Assembly (NCBI GenBank): GCA_002319795.1
Contig: DCFU01000052.1
Coordinates: 51,349-115,348, forward strand
Reading direction: 5' to 3'
Origin: Megamonas sp. UBA1796
GTDB taxonomy: Bacteria; Bacillota; Negativicutes; Selenomonadales; Selenomonadaceae
Length of the DNA stretch: 64,000 nt
Positions 8,625 through 17,424 of this stretch are shown here, in pieces. A program made the position numbers and the translations under genes. A model generated the notes under the pieces. It saw nothing but the letters and a program-made list of their open reading frames with translations, made no database searches and was not told the origin of the DNA. Position 1 is the first letter of the stretch. Every line of letters begins with the position of its first letter.

Positions 8625-9327
8625 AGAAATGCAAATACAGGAGAAAATCAAAGAACAGCTGAAAGAGTTGGCCGCGGAAGATTACCGGGTGTTTTCTTCC
8701 CGGCTGCTTCCCCAAACCCCGAATGTCCTGGGCGTACGTCTGCCATTGCTGCGTCGGATGGCCCAACAGATTGCAAAGGGAAACTGGGCGGAATATCTGC
8801 AGACCGCAAGAGATGATTCTTTTGAAGAAATCATGCTGCAGGGGATGGTAATCGGTTGTGTGAAGTGTACCGCTGAAGAGCGGTTTATGTATATACGTGG
8901 GTTTGTTCCCAAGATTGATAATTGGTCGGTATGTGATAGTTTCTGTACAGGACTCCGGTTTACGAAGAAAGAACCCGAGGCTGTATGGGCGTTTTTGCTG
9001 CCGTATTTTCAGTCGCAGCGGGAATTTTCTCTTCGCTTCGCTATCGTGATGCTGCTTTCTTATTATATCGATGAGGCACACATTCATATGGTCCTGAGGC
9101 TTATCAACCATGTAAGGCATGAAGGCTATTATGTGAAGATGGCGGCAGCCTGGGCCATTTCGCTTTGCTATATTCGCTTTCCGCAGCTTACACATAGCTA
9201 TCTCGAGCAGAATGCGCTCGATGATTTTACGTATAATAAGGCACTGCAAAAAATCACGGAATCCCTTAGGGTAGATCAGGCAACGAAAGAACGTATCCGC
9301 GGGATGAAGCGGAAAATTCGAAAGTGA
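8617..9327 (+). CDS. DNA alkylation repair enzyme, AlkD family
   Basis: A 236-residue all-helical HEAT-repeat DNA glycosylase. AlkD enzymes remove bulky or cationic N3- and N7-alkyl purines without base flipping. The family active-site motif D-N-W-S-V-C-D appears at residues 101-107. By alignment with Bacillus AlkD, Trp103 and Asp107 match the catalytic Trp and Asp. Length fits the family. The start overlaps lysR by 8 bases; an internal ATG at 8629 is a possible alternative. The coupling with a LysR/symporter pair has no obvious functional reason. Confidence 0.88.
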   Translation: MHREMQIQEKIKEQLKELAAEDYRVFSSRLLPQTPNVLGVRLPLLRRMAQQIAKGNWAEYLQTARDDSFEEIMLQGMVIGCVKCTAEERFMYIRGFVPKIDNWSVCDSFCTGLRFTKKEPEAVWAFLLPYFQSQREFSLRFAIVMLLSYYIDEAHIHMVLRLINHVRHEGYYVKMAAAWAISLCYIRFPQLTHSYLEQNALDDFTYNKALQKITESLRVDQATKERIRGMKRKIRK

Positions 9328-9422
9328 TTTCGATGTTTGTGCGAATTCTTCATAATTTAGGATCGATTCTTTTGGAAAAATATTTCGCTGCTTTATAAAA
9401 AATGTGTAGGAGCATTGATTTG

Positions 9423-9448
9423 GTAAAAATAATAAAATTTTTTTACTA
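9423..9448. promoter_or_regulatory. Candidate operator before YheO-type regulator
   Basis: An AT-rich dyad GTAAAAA...TTTTTAC. Its right part, ATTTTTTTACTA (9437-9448), is the exact reverse complement of TAGTAAAAAAAT at 10276-10287, upstream of ridA. The shared 12-mer before the regulator and before its neighbours suggests one autoregulated operon set. Confidence 0.4.
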
Positions 9449-9532
9449 CGGAAGAAGGAATTTTATTATACTGGTAGAATATTCAATATTAATAAACAAA
9501 TATATGATGAAAACTATAATTGGGAGAATGCT

Positions 9533-10201
9533 ATGAAATCAATTAAACAGCTTGAGAGATATATTCCACTGGTAAATTTTATTGCGGATATTATCGGTCC
9601 ACAATGTGAAGTGCTCCTGCATGATGTCGTTGATGTCAGGAATTCGGTAGTAGCCGTTCGCAATGGATATATAAGCGGCCGGCAGCTTGGATGCCCGCTG
9701 ACGGATTTTGGTTTGGAATTATTGGAGAATCAAGTCTATTTGAAACAAACTGCAATTGTCAACTACTTAAGCCGCACGGACAGCGGTGAAAAATTAAGAT
9801 CTTCTACGTACTTTCTTAAAAATGAAAACAATGAATTAATCGGTATGCTGTGTGTCAATATTTTAATCTTGCCGGATACCGATGTCGTAAAAAATCTGAC
9901 GGATAACCTGTTACATGTCTTGATTGCCAATAACGGGGGCAGCAATGAGTCTGTACCGGAAAATGAGAAAGTGATAGAATCCCTGCATTCTTCCATTGAC
10001 AACGTAGTCGAATCTGCCATCGGTAAAGTCGTTGATACCTATAATATTCCGGTAGAACGCATGTCGGTTGAGGAAAAAATTGCTATTGTGCAGAAACTGA
10101 GCACGAATGGTATTTTTAAGATTAAAGGGGCTATTCCCAAAGTGGCCGGTACATTGCAAACCTCCGAGAGTACAATCTACCGCTATATTTCCTGCAAATA
10201 G
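9533..10201 (+). CDS. YheO-like PAS/HTH transcriptional regulator
   Basis: A 222-residue regulator with an N-terminal YheO-type PAS domain (about residues 8-120, with C-E-V-L-L-H-D near 30) and a C-terminal HTH near 180-220 (K-G-A-I-P-K-V-A-G-T-L-Q-T-S-E-S-T-I-Y-R). The same architecture is found in DauR, the D-arginine catabolism repressor. It precedes ridA and a threonine ammonia-lyase, so it probably answers to threonine/serine or a breakdown product. A second paralogue at 32385 is also next to a ridA, which supports this link. Confidence 0.85.
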   Translation: MKSIKQLERYIPLVNFIADIIGPQCEVLLHDVVDVRNSVVAVRNGYISGRQLGCPLTDFGLELLENQVYLKQTAIVNYLSRTDSGEKLRSSTYFLKNENNELIGMLCVNILILPDTDVVKNLTDNLLHVLIANNGGSNESVPENEKVIESLHSSIDNVVESAIGKVVDTYNIPVERMSVEEKIAIVQKLSTNGIFKIKGAIPKVAGTLQTSESTIYRYISCK

Positions 10202-10274
10202 CGGGGCTGCTGTATACAGCAAAGGATATTTTGCCTGTAGCAGCAGCTTGCTTCGGAAATTTTTTTGCAGATTT

Positions 10275-10314
10275 ATAGTAAAAAAATATTTCTATAAGAA
10301 AAAAATATTACTAT
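10275..10314. promoter_or_regulatory. Dyad operator upstream of ridA
   Basis: ATAGTAA (10275-10281) and TTACTAT (10308-10314) are exact inverted copies around an A/T-rich centre. The left arm begins TAGTAAAAAAAT, also found inverted upstream of the YheO-type gene. A small stem GAGAC-N8-GTCTC (10382-10399) lies further down. No terminator with a T-run separates the regulator from ridA. Confidence 0.45.
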
Positions 10315-10456
10315 CGTGATTCCTAAGTTTCAGCAGTCTAATGTGGTATAAATGGTATATATTTCCTTTATGCTGCATTTGGAGACAAATAAATGTCTCA
10401 GATATACATAGACTGGAAGTTCACACAATCACCCTATTATTAAAAGGAGGAAAAAA

Positions 10457-10843
10457 ATGAAAGAAGTAATTGTAACTCCAAATGCTCCCCAAGCCATCGG
10501 GCCTTATGCACAAGCCAGAATGTTTGGCGACTACCTGTTTGCCTCTGGTCAAATCGCCATTGATCCCAAAATTGGTGAGGTGGTTGCTGGTGGTATTGAA
10601 GCCCAGGCGGTTCAAGTGATGGAGAATATCAAACAGGTGCTGCTTGCCGCGGAAATGAACTTTGACAATGTTTTGAAAACCACAGTTTTTATTACGAATA
10701 TGGATAATTTTACTATAGTGAATGAAGTCTACGGACGTTATTTTTCCACCCGCTTGCCGGCACGCTCATGTGTTGAAGTAGCGAATCTGCCGAAAGGTGC
10801 TTTAGTGGAAATTGAAGTTATAGCTGCCAGTCAAAGAAAATAA
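10457..10843 (+). CDS. ridA: RidA-family enamine/imine deaminase
   Basis: A 128-residue protein of the YjgF/RidA family. RidA hydrolyses reactive 2-aminoacrylate and 2-aminocrotonate, released by PLP dehydratases, to keto acids and ammonia. The conserved Arg (Arg103 in P-A-R-S-C-V-E-V, matching Arg105 of E. coli RidA) is present, and I-G-P-Y-A-Q-A near residue 14 is typical. AAAGGAGG is 8 bases from the ATG. The threonine ammonia-lyase begins 12 bases later, so RidA acts directly on that enzyme's intermediate. Confidence 0.92.
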   Translation: MKEVIVTPNAPQAIGPYAQARMFGDYLFASGQIAIDPKIGEVVAGGIEAQAVQVMENIKQVLLAAEMNFDNVLKTTVFITNMDNFTIVNEVYGRYFSTRLPARSCVEVANLPKGALVEIEVIAASQRK

Positions 10844-10855
10844 GGGGATGTTAGC

Positions 10856-12064
10856 ATGGATATTTCATTGGAGGAAGTCAAGAAAGCCAGAGAAACCTTA
10901 GCAGGAACGGCGGTGAGGACTGAACTGGCGTATACCAATACGCTGAGTGATTTTACCGGGAATCGTGTTTATCTGAAAATGGAAAACCAGCAGCGTACGG
11001 GTTCTTTTAAATTACGAGGTGCCTATAATAAAGTTGCAAATCTGACTGCGGAAGAAAAAAAACATGGTATTATTGCCTCTTCGGCGGGGAATCATGCGCA
11101 GGGTACAGCTTTGGCAGGAACCATTTTTGGGATTCCGTCTACAATCGTTATGCCTCGGACGGCTCCTTTGTCAAAAGTCAAAGCTACACGCGGCTATGGT
11201 GCCAGGGTTGTGCTTCATGGAAGCGTCTATGATGAAGCTTTTGCAGAAGCCCAGCGTATTCAGGCTGAACAGCAGCTGACATTTATTCACCCCTTTAATG
11301 ATCCGTTGGTCATTGCTGGGCAGGGAACGATTGGCTTGGAAATTCTGGAGGATTTGCCTGATCTGGAGGCAGTCGTTGTACCGGTTGGCGGTGGCGGACT
11401 GCTTGCCGGCATCGCGCTGGCTGTCAAAAATCTCAAACCCAGTGTAAAAGTCATTGGCGTTCAGACAAAAAACATGCCCTCTATGGTCAAATCCCTTGCA
11501 GAGAAGAAAATCTGCACCTGTAATGGCAGTCCGACGATTGCTGATGGTATTGCCGTAAGAACACCTGGGGAATTGACCTTTGATATTATTCAGCATTATG
11601 TGGATGATATTGTAACCGTTGATGAGGAAGAAATTGCGAGTGCTATTTTGCTACTTTTGGAGAGAGTCAAGACGATTGCTGAGGGGGCAGGAGCTGCTTC
11701 TGTTGCGGCTGTGCTGAACAGACTGCGTGGTTATAAAAACTGTAAAATTGCAGCTGTTATCAGTGGCGGGAATATTGATGTTAACATGATGTGGCGCATT
11801 ATCGATCAGGGCTTGGCAAAATCCGGGCGCAAGGTTGCCTTTGATATGCTCATTCCCGATAAGCCTGGTTCGTTATGCGGTATACTGCAGCTGATGGCCG
11901 AAACAGGCGCAAACGTACTGAATGTAATACATCACCGCGACAGCCGCAATGCGCCGCTTGGCTATGCAACCGTGGAATTAGAATTGGAGACCGCAGATCA
12001 GGAACAGATTGAGCTCATAAAACAAGTGCTGGCAGAACATCAATATCGTATAAATATTGTATAA
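10856..12064 (+). CDS. Threonine ammonia-lyase (threonine/serine dehydratase) with ACT domain
   Basis: A 402-residue fold-type II PLP enzyme that turns threonine into 2-oxobutyrate and ammonia. The PLP lysine is Lys52 in G-S-F-K-L-R-G. S-S-A-G-N-H-A-Q-G follows near 80, and the phosphate-binding loop G-G-G-G-L-L-A-G lies near 180. An ACT domain (about 325-402) begins F-D-M-L-I-P-D-K-P-G. The single short ACT domain resembles catabolic tdcB/B. subtilis-like enzymes more than the two-ACT biosynthetic form. The neighbours (RidA, permease, PFOR) support a degradative role. Confidence 0.9.
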   Translation: MDISLEEVKKARETLAGTAVRTELAYTNTLSDFTGNRVYLKMENQQRTGSFKLRGAYNKVANLTAEEKKHGIIASSAGNHAQGTALAGTIFGIPSTIVMPRTAPLSKVKATRGYGARVVLHGSVYDEAFAEAQRIQAEQQLTFIHPFNDPLVIAGQGTIGLEILEDLPDLEAVVVPVGGGGLLAGIALAVKNLKPSVKVIGVQTKNMPSMVKSLAEKKICTCNGSPTIADGIAVRTPGELTFDIIQHYVDDIVTVDEEEIASAILLLLERVKTIAEGAGAASVAAVLNRLRGYKNCKIAAVISGGNIDVNMMWRIIDQGLAKSGRKVAFDMLIPDKPGSLCGILQLMAETGANVLNVIHHRDSRNAPLGYATVELELETADQEQIELIKQVLAEHQYRINIV

Positions 12065-12082
12065 TGAACGGGAGGAAAGACA

Positions 12083-13456
12083 ATGGAAGAGAGAAAGTTA
12101 ACCCGGGGATTAAAGGCACGCCACATTGAACTCATTGCTTTGGGAGGAACGATCGGAGTAGGTTTATTCATGGGTTCAGCCAGTACCATCAAATGGGCCG
12201 GGCCTTCCGTATTGCTGGCTTATGCGTTGGCTGGCATTATCATGTTCTTTGTCATGCGGATCATGGGTGAAATGCTCTATCTGGAGCCAGTGACCGGTTC
12301 TTTTGCCACTTACGGCCATAAATATATTGGTCCTTGGGCTGGCTATATCACCGCATGGTGCTATTGGTTTCTTTGGGTGACGGTCGGCATGTCAGAGGTA
12401 ACGGCTTTTGGCATTTATATGAATTACTGGTTTGCTGATTTGCCGCAGTGGATACCAGCGTTGGTAGGCGTTGCCGTGGTGGCAGGAGCGAATCTGACGG
12501 CTGTTAAATATTATGGCGAATTTGAATTCTGGTTCGCCATAATCAAAGTTGTCACCATCGTCGCCATGCTCATCATCGGCTTTGGCTTGATCTTTTTTGG
12601 CTTTGGCAATGCCGGGCAGCCTATTGGGATTAGCAACCTGTTCGATAATGGGGGGTTCTTTGCCGGAGGCCTGGAAGGATTTTTATTTGCCCTATGTCTG
12701 GTAACAGCCTCTTATCAAGGGGTGGAACTGGTCGGGATTACGGCCGGTGAGGCTGAAAATCCAAAAGAGACCTTACGTAGTGCAATAAAAAATATCATTT
12801 GGCGCATCTTAATTTTCTATATCGGTGCAATTTTTGTAATTGTCTCTATTTACCCATGGAATCAGATTGGAACGATTGGCAGCCCGTTTGTTATGACCTT
12901 TGCCAAAATCGGCATCACCGCTGCAGCGGGAATTATCAATTTCGTTGTGCTTACGGCTGCTGCGTCAGGCTGTAACAGCGGCATTTACAGCGCCAGCAGA
13001 ATGTTATATACTTTAGCCGAAAATGGACAGGCACCTAGGTTCCTGAAGAAAATTTCATCGCGAGGCGTGCCGGCGAATAGTATCAAGATTACGATTGCCT
13101 GCTTGCTGTTAGGCGTACTCTTTAATTATATATGCCCGAATTCCAAGCTGTTCGTATACATTTACAGTGCCAGTATCCTGCCAGGCATGGCACCTTGGAT
13201 TGTATTATGCATCAGTCAGATTAAATTCAGAAAAAAATGGGGTAAGGAAATGGATTCGCATCCGTTCAAGTCACCTTTTTTCCCTATTAGTAACTACGTA
13301 ACGATTGCTTTTTTGGGTCTGGTATTGGTAGGTATGTGGTTCAACGATGACACGAGGGGCGGATTGATTGCCGGAGCATCTTTTTGTGTTATCATTACCA
13401 TATTTTACTATGTGCTGGGAATTGGCAAGCGGGAAGTTGCCGAGCGGGATTCATGA
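12083..13456 (+). CDS. Amino acid permease, APC superfamily
   Basis: A 457-residue carrier with about twelve hydrophobic helices. It opens R-G-L-K-A-R-H-I-E-L-I-A-L-G-G-T-I-G, the typical amino acid transporter (AAT) start, and contains E-M-L-Y-L-E-P-V-T-G-S-F. The family covers GabP, CycA and threonine/serine-type permeases. It starts 18 bases after the threonine ammonia-lyase, so threonine or serine uptake is the simplest reading. Confidence 0.88.
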   Translation: MEERKLTRGLKARHIELIALGGTIGVGLFMGSASTIKWAGPSVLLAYALAGIIMFFVMRIMGEMLYLEPVTGSFATYGHKYIGPWAGYITAWCYWFLWVTVGMSEVTAFGIYMNYWFADLPQWIPALVGVAVVAGANLTAVKYYGEFEFWFAIIKVVTIVAMLIIGFGLIFFGFGNAGQPIGISNLFDNGGFFAGGLEGFLFALCLVTASYQGVELVGITAGEAENPKETLRSAIKNIIWRILIFYIGAIFVIVSIYPWNQIGTIGSPFVMTFAKIGITAAAGIINFVVLTAAASGCNSGIYSASRMLYTLAENGQAPRFLKKISSRGVPANSIKITIACLLLGVLFNYICPNSKLFVYIYSASILPGMAPWIVLCISQIKFRKKWGKEMDSHPFKSPFFPISNYVTIAFLGLVLVGMWFNDDTRGGLIAGASFCVIITIFYYVLGIGKREVAERDS

Positions 13457-13476
13457 GATAGCCGGGCAGTTGCGAA

Positions 13477-13493
13477 ACTATAAAATTTATAGT
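13477..13493. promoter_or_regulatory. 17-bp perfect palindrome before PFOR
   Basis: ACTATAAA-A-TTTATAGT fills part of the 68-bp gap between permease and PFOR genes. It is too short of G+C to be a terminator. It may be an operator for separate PFOR control; its ends share the ATAGT/ACTAT core with the dyad at 10275-10314. Confidence 0.35.
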
Positions 13494-13524
13494 GCTTAAA
13501 ATTTTAGGACAGGAGTAGATTGCT

Positions 13525-16500
13525 ATGAGGGATACCAAGAAAATTATGAAGACGATGGATGGCAATACGGCAGCTGCGCACATTTCGTATGCGTTTACAG
13601 ATGTAGCGGCGATTTTTCCGATTACGCCATCATCGAATATGGCTGAAAGTGTAGATGAATGGGGAGCCCAGGGGCGCAAGAATCTCTTCGGTCAGCAGGT
13701 CAAAGTTGTGGAGATGCAATCGGAAGGTGGTGCTGCTGGTGCGGTTCATGGCTCGCTGCAAGCTGGTGCACTGACTACGACGTACACCGCCTCGCAAGGG
13801 CTTTTGCTGATGATACCAAATATGTACAAGATTGCTGGCGAACTGCTGCCCGGTGTGTTTCATGTGAGTGCCAGGGTTGTGGGAGCCAATGCCATCAGTA
13901 TTTTTGGTGACCATTCTGATGTTATGGCGACGCGGCAGACAGGCTTTGCTCTGCTTGCGGAAAACAGCGTGCAGGAAGTAATGGATTTAGCTGCTGTGGC
14001 GCATTTATCGGCGATCAAAGGCAGAGTACCTTTTCTTAACTTCTTTGACGGGTTCAGGACCTCACATGAAGTACAGAAGATTGAAGTGCTCGATTATGAA
14101 ACCTTAGGAAAATTGCTGGACAAAGATGCGGTCAATGCATTTCGCAGAAGAGCGTTGAACCCTGAACATCCGGTGCTGCGGGGAACTGTACAAAATTCCG
14201 ATATTCACTTCCAGCAGCGGGAAGTAGCAAATCATTACTGGCAACAGCTGCCCGGGATTGTGGAAGAATACATGGCCGAAATCAGTAAGATAACCGGCCG
14301 TGACTATCATCTTTTCAACTATTATGGTGCGCCGGATGCTGAGCGGATGATTATTGCCATGGGATCCATGTGCCAGACCATAGAGGAAACGGTCGACTAT
14401 CTGAATGCGCAGGGCGAAAAAGTGGGCCTGCTCAAGGTTCATTTGTATCGTCCATTCTCGCTGGAACATTTTTTCAAATATATTCCGAAGACCATACGGA
14501 AAATTGCCGTGCTTGACCGGACGAAGGAGATGGGAGCCCAGGCAGAACCCTTGTATTCGGATGTCAAGACTGCGTTTTACGGCAAGGAGCAACAGCCTCT
14601 CATTGTAGGCGGCCGGTGTGGTGTGGGTGGCAAAGATGTCCTCCCAAGCCACATTCTCGGCGTGTTTGATAATCTAAAACTGACGGAGCCTAAAGATAAC
14701 TTTACCGTGGGCATTCTGGATGATGTCAATTATTCTTCGCTGCCGGCGGGAATCGATATTGATACGACCTTAGCCGGTACGACTGCCTGCAAATTCTGGG
14801 GACTTGGCTCTGACGGAACCGTCGGCGCGAATAAAAGTGCGATTAAGATTATTGGCGACCACACGGACATGTATGCGCAGGCCTATTTCGCATATGATTC
14901 CAAGAAATCCGGCGGGGTCACTATGTCACACCTGCGTTTTGGCAAACAGCCTATAAAATCTCCATATCTCATCAACAAGGCAGATTTTATTGCGTGCCAC
15001 AATTCATCTTATGTCGATAAATATGATGTACTTGAGGGGCTTAAGAAAGGCGGCAGCTTCCTGCTCAATTGTTCGTGGGATGCTAAGGACTTGGATAACA
15101 GGCTGCCAGCTGGGATGAAGCGGTATATATTTGAAAATGATATCAGCTTCTACACGATTGATGCGGTTGGCATAGCCCAGAAGTTAGGTCTTGGCGGCCG
15201 GATCAATATGATTATGCAGTCGGCGTTTTTTAAGATCACGGATATTATTCCTGTAGACCAAGCCGTTGCTTATTTAAAAGAGGCGGTTGTGAAATCCTAC
15301 GGAAATAAAGGCGAAAAAGTTGTTTCTATGAATCATGCTGCTATTGATAAAGGGATAACGGACATTCAAAAGGTTGCTGTTCCGGCAGCTTGGGGCAGTG
15401 CGAAGGATGCATGCGTTCCTGCCAAAAAAGTACCGCCTTTTATCGAAAAAGTACTGCAGCCTGTCAACCGTCAGGAGGGGGATAAACTGCCTGTAAGTGC
15501 GTTTGTCAGTATGGAAGACGGCACATTCCCGGCAGGTACTTCAGCTTTTGAAAAACGAGGGATTGCTATTCATGTTCCTGAATGGCAATCGGATAAATGT
15601 ATACAGTGCAACCAATGTTCCTATGTCTGTCCACATGCCGCTATCCGGCCGGTGCTCCTGACAGAAGAGGAAGTAAAGAAGGCACCGGCAGGTTTAACTG
15701 CTAAAAAGTATACAGGTAAAAATGATTTGTATTTCAGCATATCCGTTTCTCCATATGACTGCACAGGATGCGGCAACTGTGCGCAGGTTTGTCCGGCCAA
15801 GGAAAAAGCTTTGGTGATGAAACCGCTTGATTCGCAATTGGATAAAGACAGCGCCTGGAATTATGGTCTGACGTTGTCTCCGAAAGAGAATCCGATGAGT
15901 CCGTTTACGGTAAAAGGCAGCCAATTTGAGCAGCCGCTTTTGGAATTCTCTGGGGCTTGTGCTGGCTGCGGGCAGACGCCTTATACAAAATTAGCCACAC
16001 AATTATTCGGTACAAGAATGATGATTGCGAATGCCACGGGGTGTTCCTCTGTATACGCCGGGAGTGCGCCATCGGTTCCTTATACCAAAGATTATCGTGG
16101 TCATGGACCAGCCTGGGGAAATTCGTTGTTTGAGGACAATGCTGAGTATGGGCTGGGAATGTTCGTTGCGGTGAAGCAGATCAGAGATAAGCTGGCGCTG
16201 GATGTGCAGGCTGCCCTTAAACTTAATTCTGGCGACGCTTTTAACAACGCTTGCGAGGACTGGCTGGAAAATAAAGACAAAAGTGAAGGTACAAGAAGCC
16301 GGGCGGATACATTGATTGCCTGTCTTGAAAAAATAAGAGGAAATAACACGCTGCTTGATGAAATTTACGAAAACAGAGATTTTTTAGTGAAAAGATCCCA
16401 ATGGATTTTCGGAGGTGACGGCTGGGCTTATGATATTGGCTTTGGCGGCTTAGATCATGTGCTGGCATCCGGCGAAAACGTTAATGTGCTGGTACTGGAT

Positions 16501-17052
16501 ACAGAAGTTTATTCCAATACCGGCGGGCAGTCTTCCAAAGCTACTCCTGCCGCAGCCATTGCGAAATTCGCCGCCAGCGGCAAGAAGACCAGGAAAAAGG
16601 ATTTGGGTATGATTGCTATGAGCTACGGCTATGTTTATGTTGCCCAAATAGCGATGGGAGCCGATAAAAACCAAACCCTTAAAGCCATTGCCGAAGCAGA
16701 AGCTTATCCGGGCCCATCTTTGATCATAGCGTATGCTCCCTGTATCAATCACGGGCTGAAGGCTGGTATGGGGTGCAGCCAATTAGAAGAAAAACGGGCG
16801 GTCGAGAGTGGCTATTGGGCGTTATACAGATATAACCCACAGCTGGAAGAGAATGGTAAAAATCCATTTACCTTGGATTCTAAGGAACCAACCATGAATT
16901 TCCAGGAATTCCTTATGGGTGAGGTACGTTACTCATCTTTGAAAAAGCAATTTCCTGATACAGCTGAAAGCTTATTTGCCAAGACGGAGCAGGATGCGAA
17001 GAAAAGAAGAGAAAATTATAAATGGCTGGCTCATCGGGAAGAAAAACTGTGA
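13525..17052 (+). CDS. nifJ: Pyruvate (2-oxoacid):ferredoxin oxidoreductase, copy 1
   Basis: A 1175-residue single-chain PFOR. It cleaves pyruvate or 2-oxobutyrate to acyl-CoA and CO2 while reducing ferredoxin. Domains in order: pyrimidine-binding domain with I-T-P-S-S-N-M-A-E near residue 34; transketolase C-like domain; gamma domain; two [4Fe-4S] motifs starting C-I-Q-C-N-Q-C (692) and C-T-G-C-G-N-C (746); and the TPP domain with C-A-G-C-G and G-G-D-G-W-A-Y (963-969). As the last gene after the threonine module it could turn 2-oxobutyrate into propionyl-CoA. A close paralogue lies at 55503. AGGAG precedes the ATG and a terminator follows. Confidence 0.95.
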   Translation: MRDTKKIMKTMDGNTAAAHISYAFTDVAAIFPITPSSNMAESVDEWGAQGRKNLFGQQVKVVEMQSEGGAAGAVHGSLQAGALTTTYTASQGLLLMIPNMYKIAGELLPGVFHVSARVVGANAISIFGDHSDVMATRQTGFALLAENSVQEVMDLAAVAHLSAIKGRVPFLNFFDGFRTSHEVQKIEVLDYETLGKLLDKDAVNAFRRRALNPEHPVLRGTVQNSDIHFQQREVANHYWQQLPGIVEEYMAEISKITGRDYHLFNYYGAPDAERMIIAMGSMCQTIEETVDYLNAQGEKVGLLKVHLYRPFSLEHFFKYIPKTIRKIAVLDRTKEMGAQAEPLYSDVKTAFYGKEQQPLIVGGRCGVGGKDVLPSHILGVFDNLKLTEPKDNFTVGILDDVNYSSLPAGIDIDTTLAGTTACKFWGLGSDGTVGANKSAIKIIGDHTDMYAQAYFAYDSKKSGGVTMSHLRFGKQPIKSPYLINKADFIACHNSSYVDKYDVLEGLKKGGSFLLNCSWDAKDLDNRLPAGMKRYIFENDISFYTIDAVGIAQKLGLGGRINMIMQSAFFKITDIIPVDQAVAYLKEAVVKSYGNKGEKVVSMNHAAIDKGITDIQKVAVPAAWGSAKDACVPAKKVPPFIEKVLQPVNRQEGDKLPVSAFVSMEDGTFPAGTSAFEKRGIAIHVPEWQSDKCIQCNQCSYVCPHAAIRPVLLTEEEVKKAPAGLTAKKYTGKNDLYFSISVSPYDCTGCGNCAQVCPAKEKALVMKPLDSQLDKDSAWNYGLTLSPKENPMSPFTVKGSQFEQPLLEFSGACAGCGQTPYTKLATQLFGTRMMIANATGCSSVYAGSAPSVPYTKDYRGHGPAWGNSLFEDNAEYGLGMFVAVKQIRDKLALDVQAALKLNSGDAFNNACEDWLENKDKSEGTRSRADTLIACLEKIRGNNTLLDEIYENRDFLVKRSQWIFGGDGWAYDIGFGGLDHVLASGENVNVLVLDTEVYSNTGGQSSKATPAAAIAKFAASGKKTRKKDLGMIAMSYGYVYVAQIAMGADKNQTLKAIAEAEAYPGPSLIIAYAPCINHGLKAGMGCSQLEEKRAVESGYWALYRYNPQLEENGKNPFTLDSKEPTMNFQEFLMGEVRYSSLKKQFPDTAESLFAKTEQDAKKRRENYKWLAHREEKL

Positions 17053-17089
17053 AACGGACCGCTAAAGACAGAGAATAAGTAAAAAGAGG

Positions 17090-17138
17090 AATGCTGCAGC
17101 AAATAGATAGGGTATATTTATTGCTGCAGTATTTTTTT
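17090..17138 (+). terminator. Intrinsic terminator after PFOR copy 1
   Basis: Arms 17091-17102 and 17121-17130 pair through the GCTGCAG core and are followed by a seven-T run. It ends the threonine module. The remaining gap to 17424 holds no gene. Confidence 0.8.
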
Positions 17139-17311
17139 GCAAAAAAAGAACTGTATGATAAAAATAGATACTGCATCGTACGTTATAATCCACCAACCTG
17201 CCAAATCTATGCAACGAAAGCTGCACCAGGAAAATGAGAATTTTTTAAAGCATCGGGCAAGGAAAAGATTTATATTTGAGAGTTATATGATATCATTAGT
17301 TTAGAAAATTA

Positions 17312-17368
17312 CGGAGCTGCTGATTCGATGCATCTGCTGTATGGATAAGAATGCAGCTTGGTTCTTAT
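17312..17368 (+). repeat. Degenerate third copy of the 67-bp element
   Basis: CGGAGC-N7-TCGATG-N3-CTGCTG followed by TTGGTTCT repeats the motif order and 5' spacing of the two elements near 51.1 and 51.5 kb. The segment after CTGCTG is about 7 bases shorter. Resemblance is weak and may be chance. Confidence 0.3.
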
Positions 17369-17424
17369 AAATTTTTCTTGCTTTATCGCTGCACATAGAA
17401 ATAATAAAAGAAGGAAATAGGACT

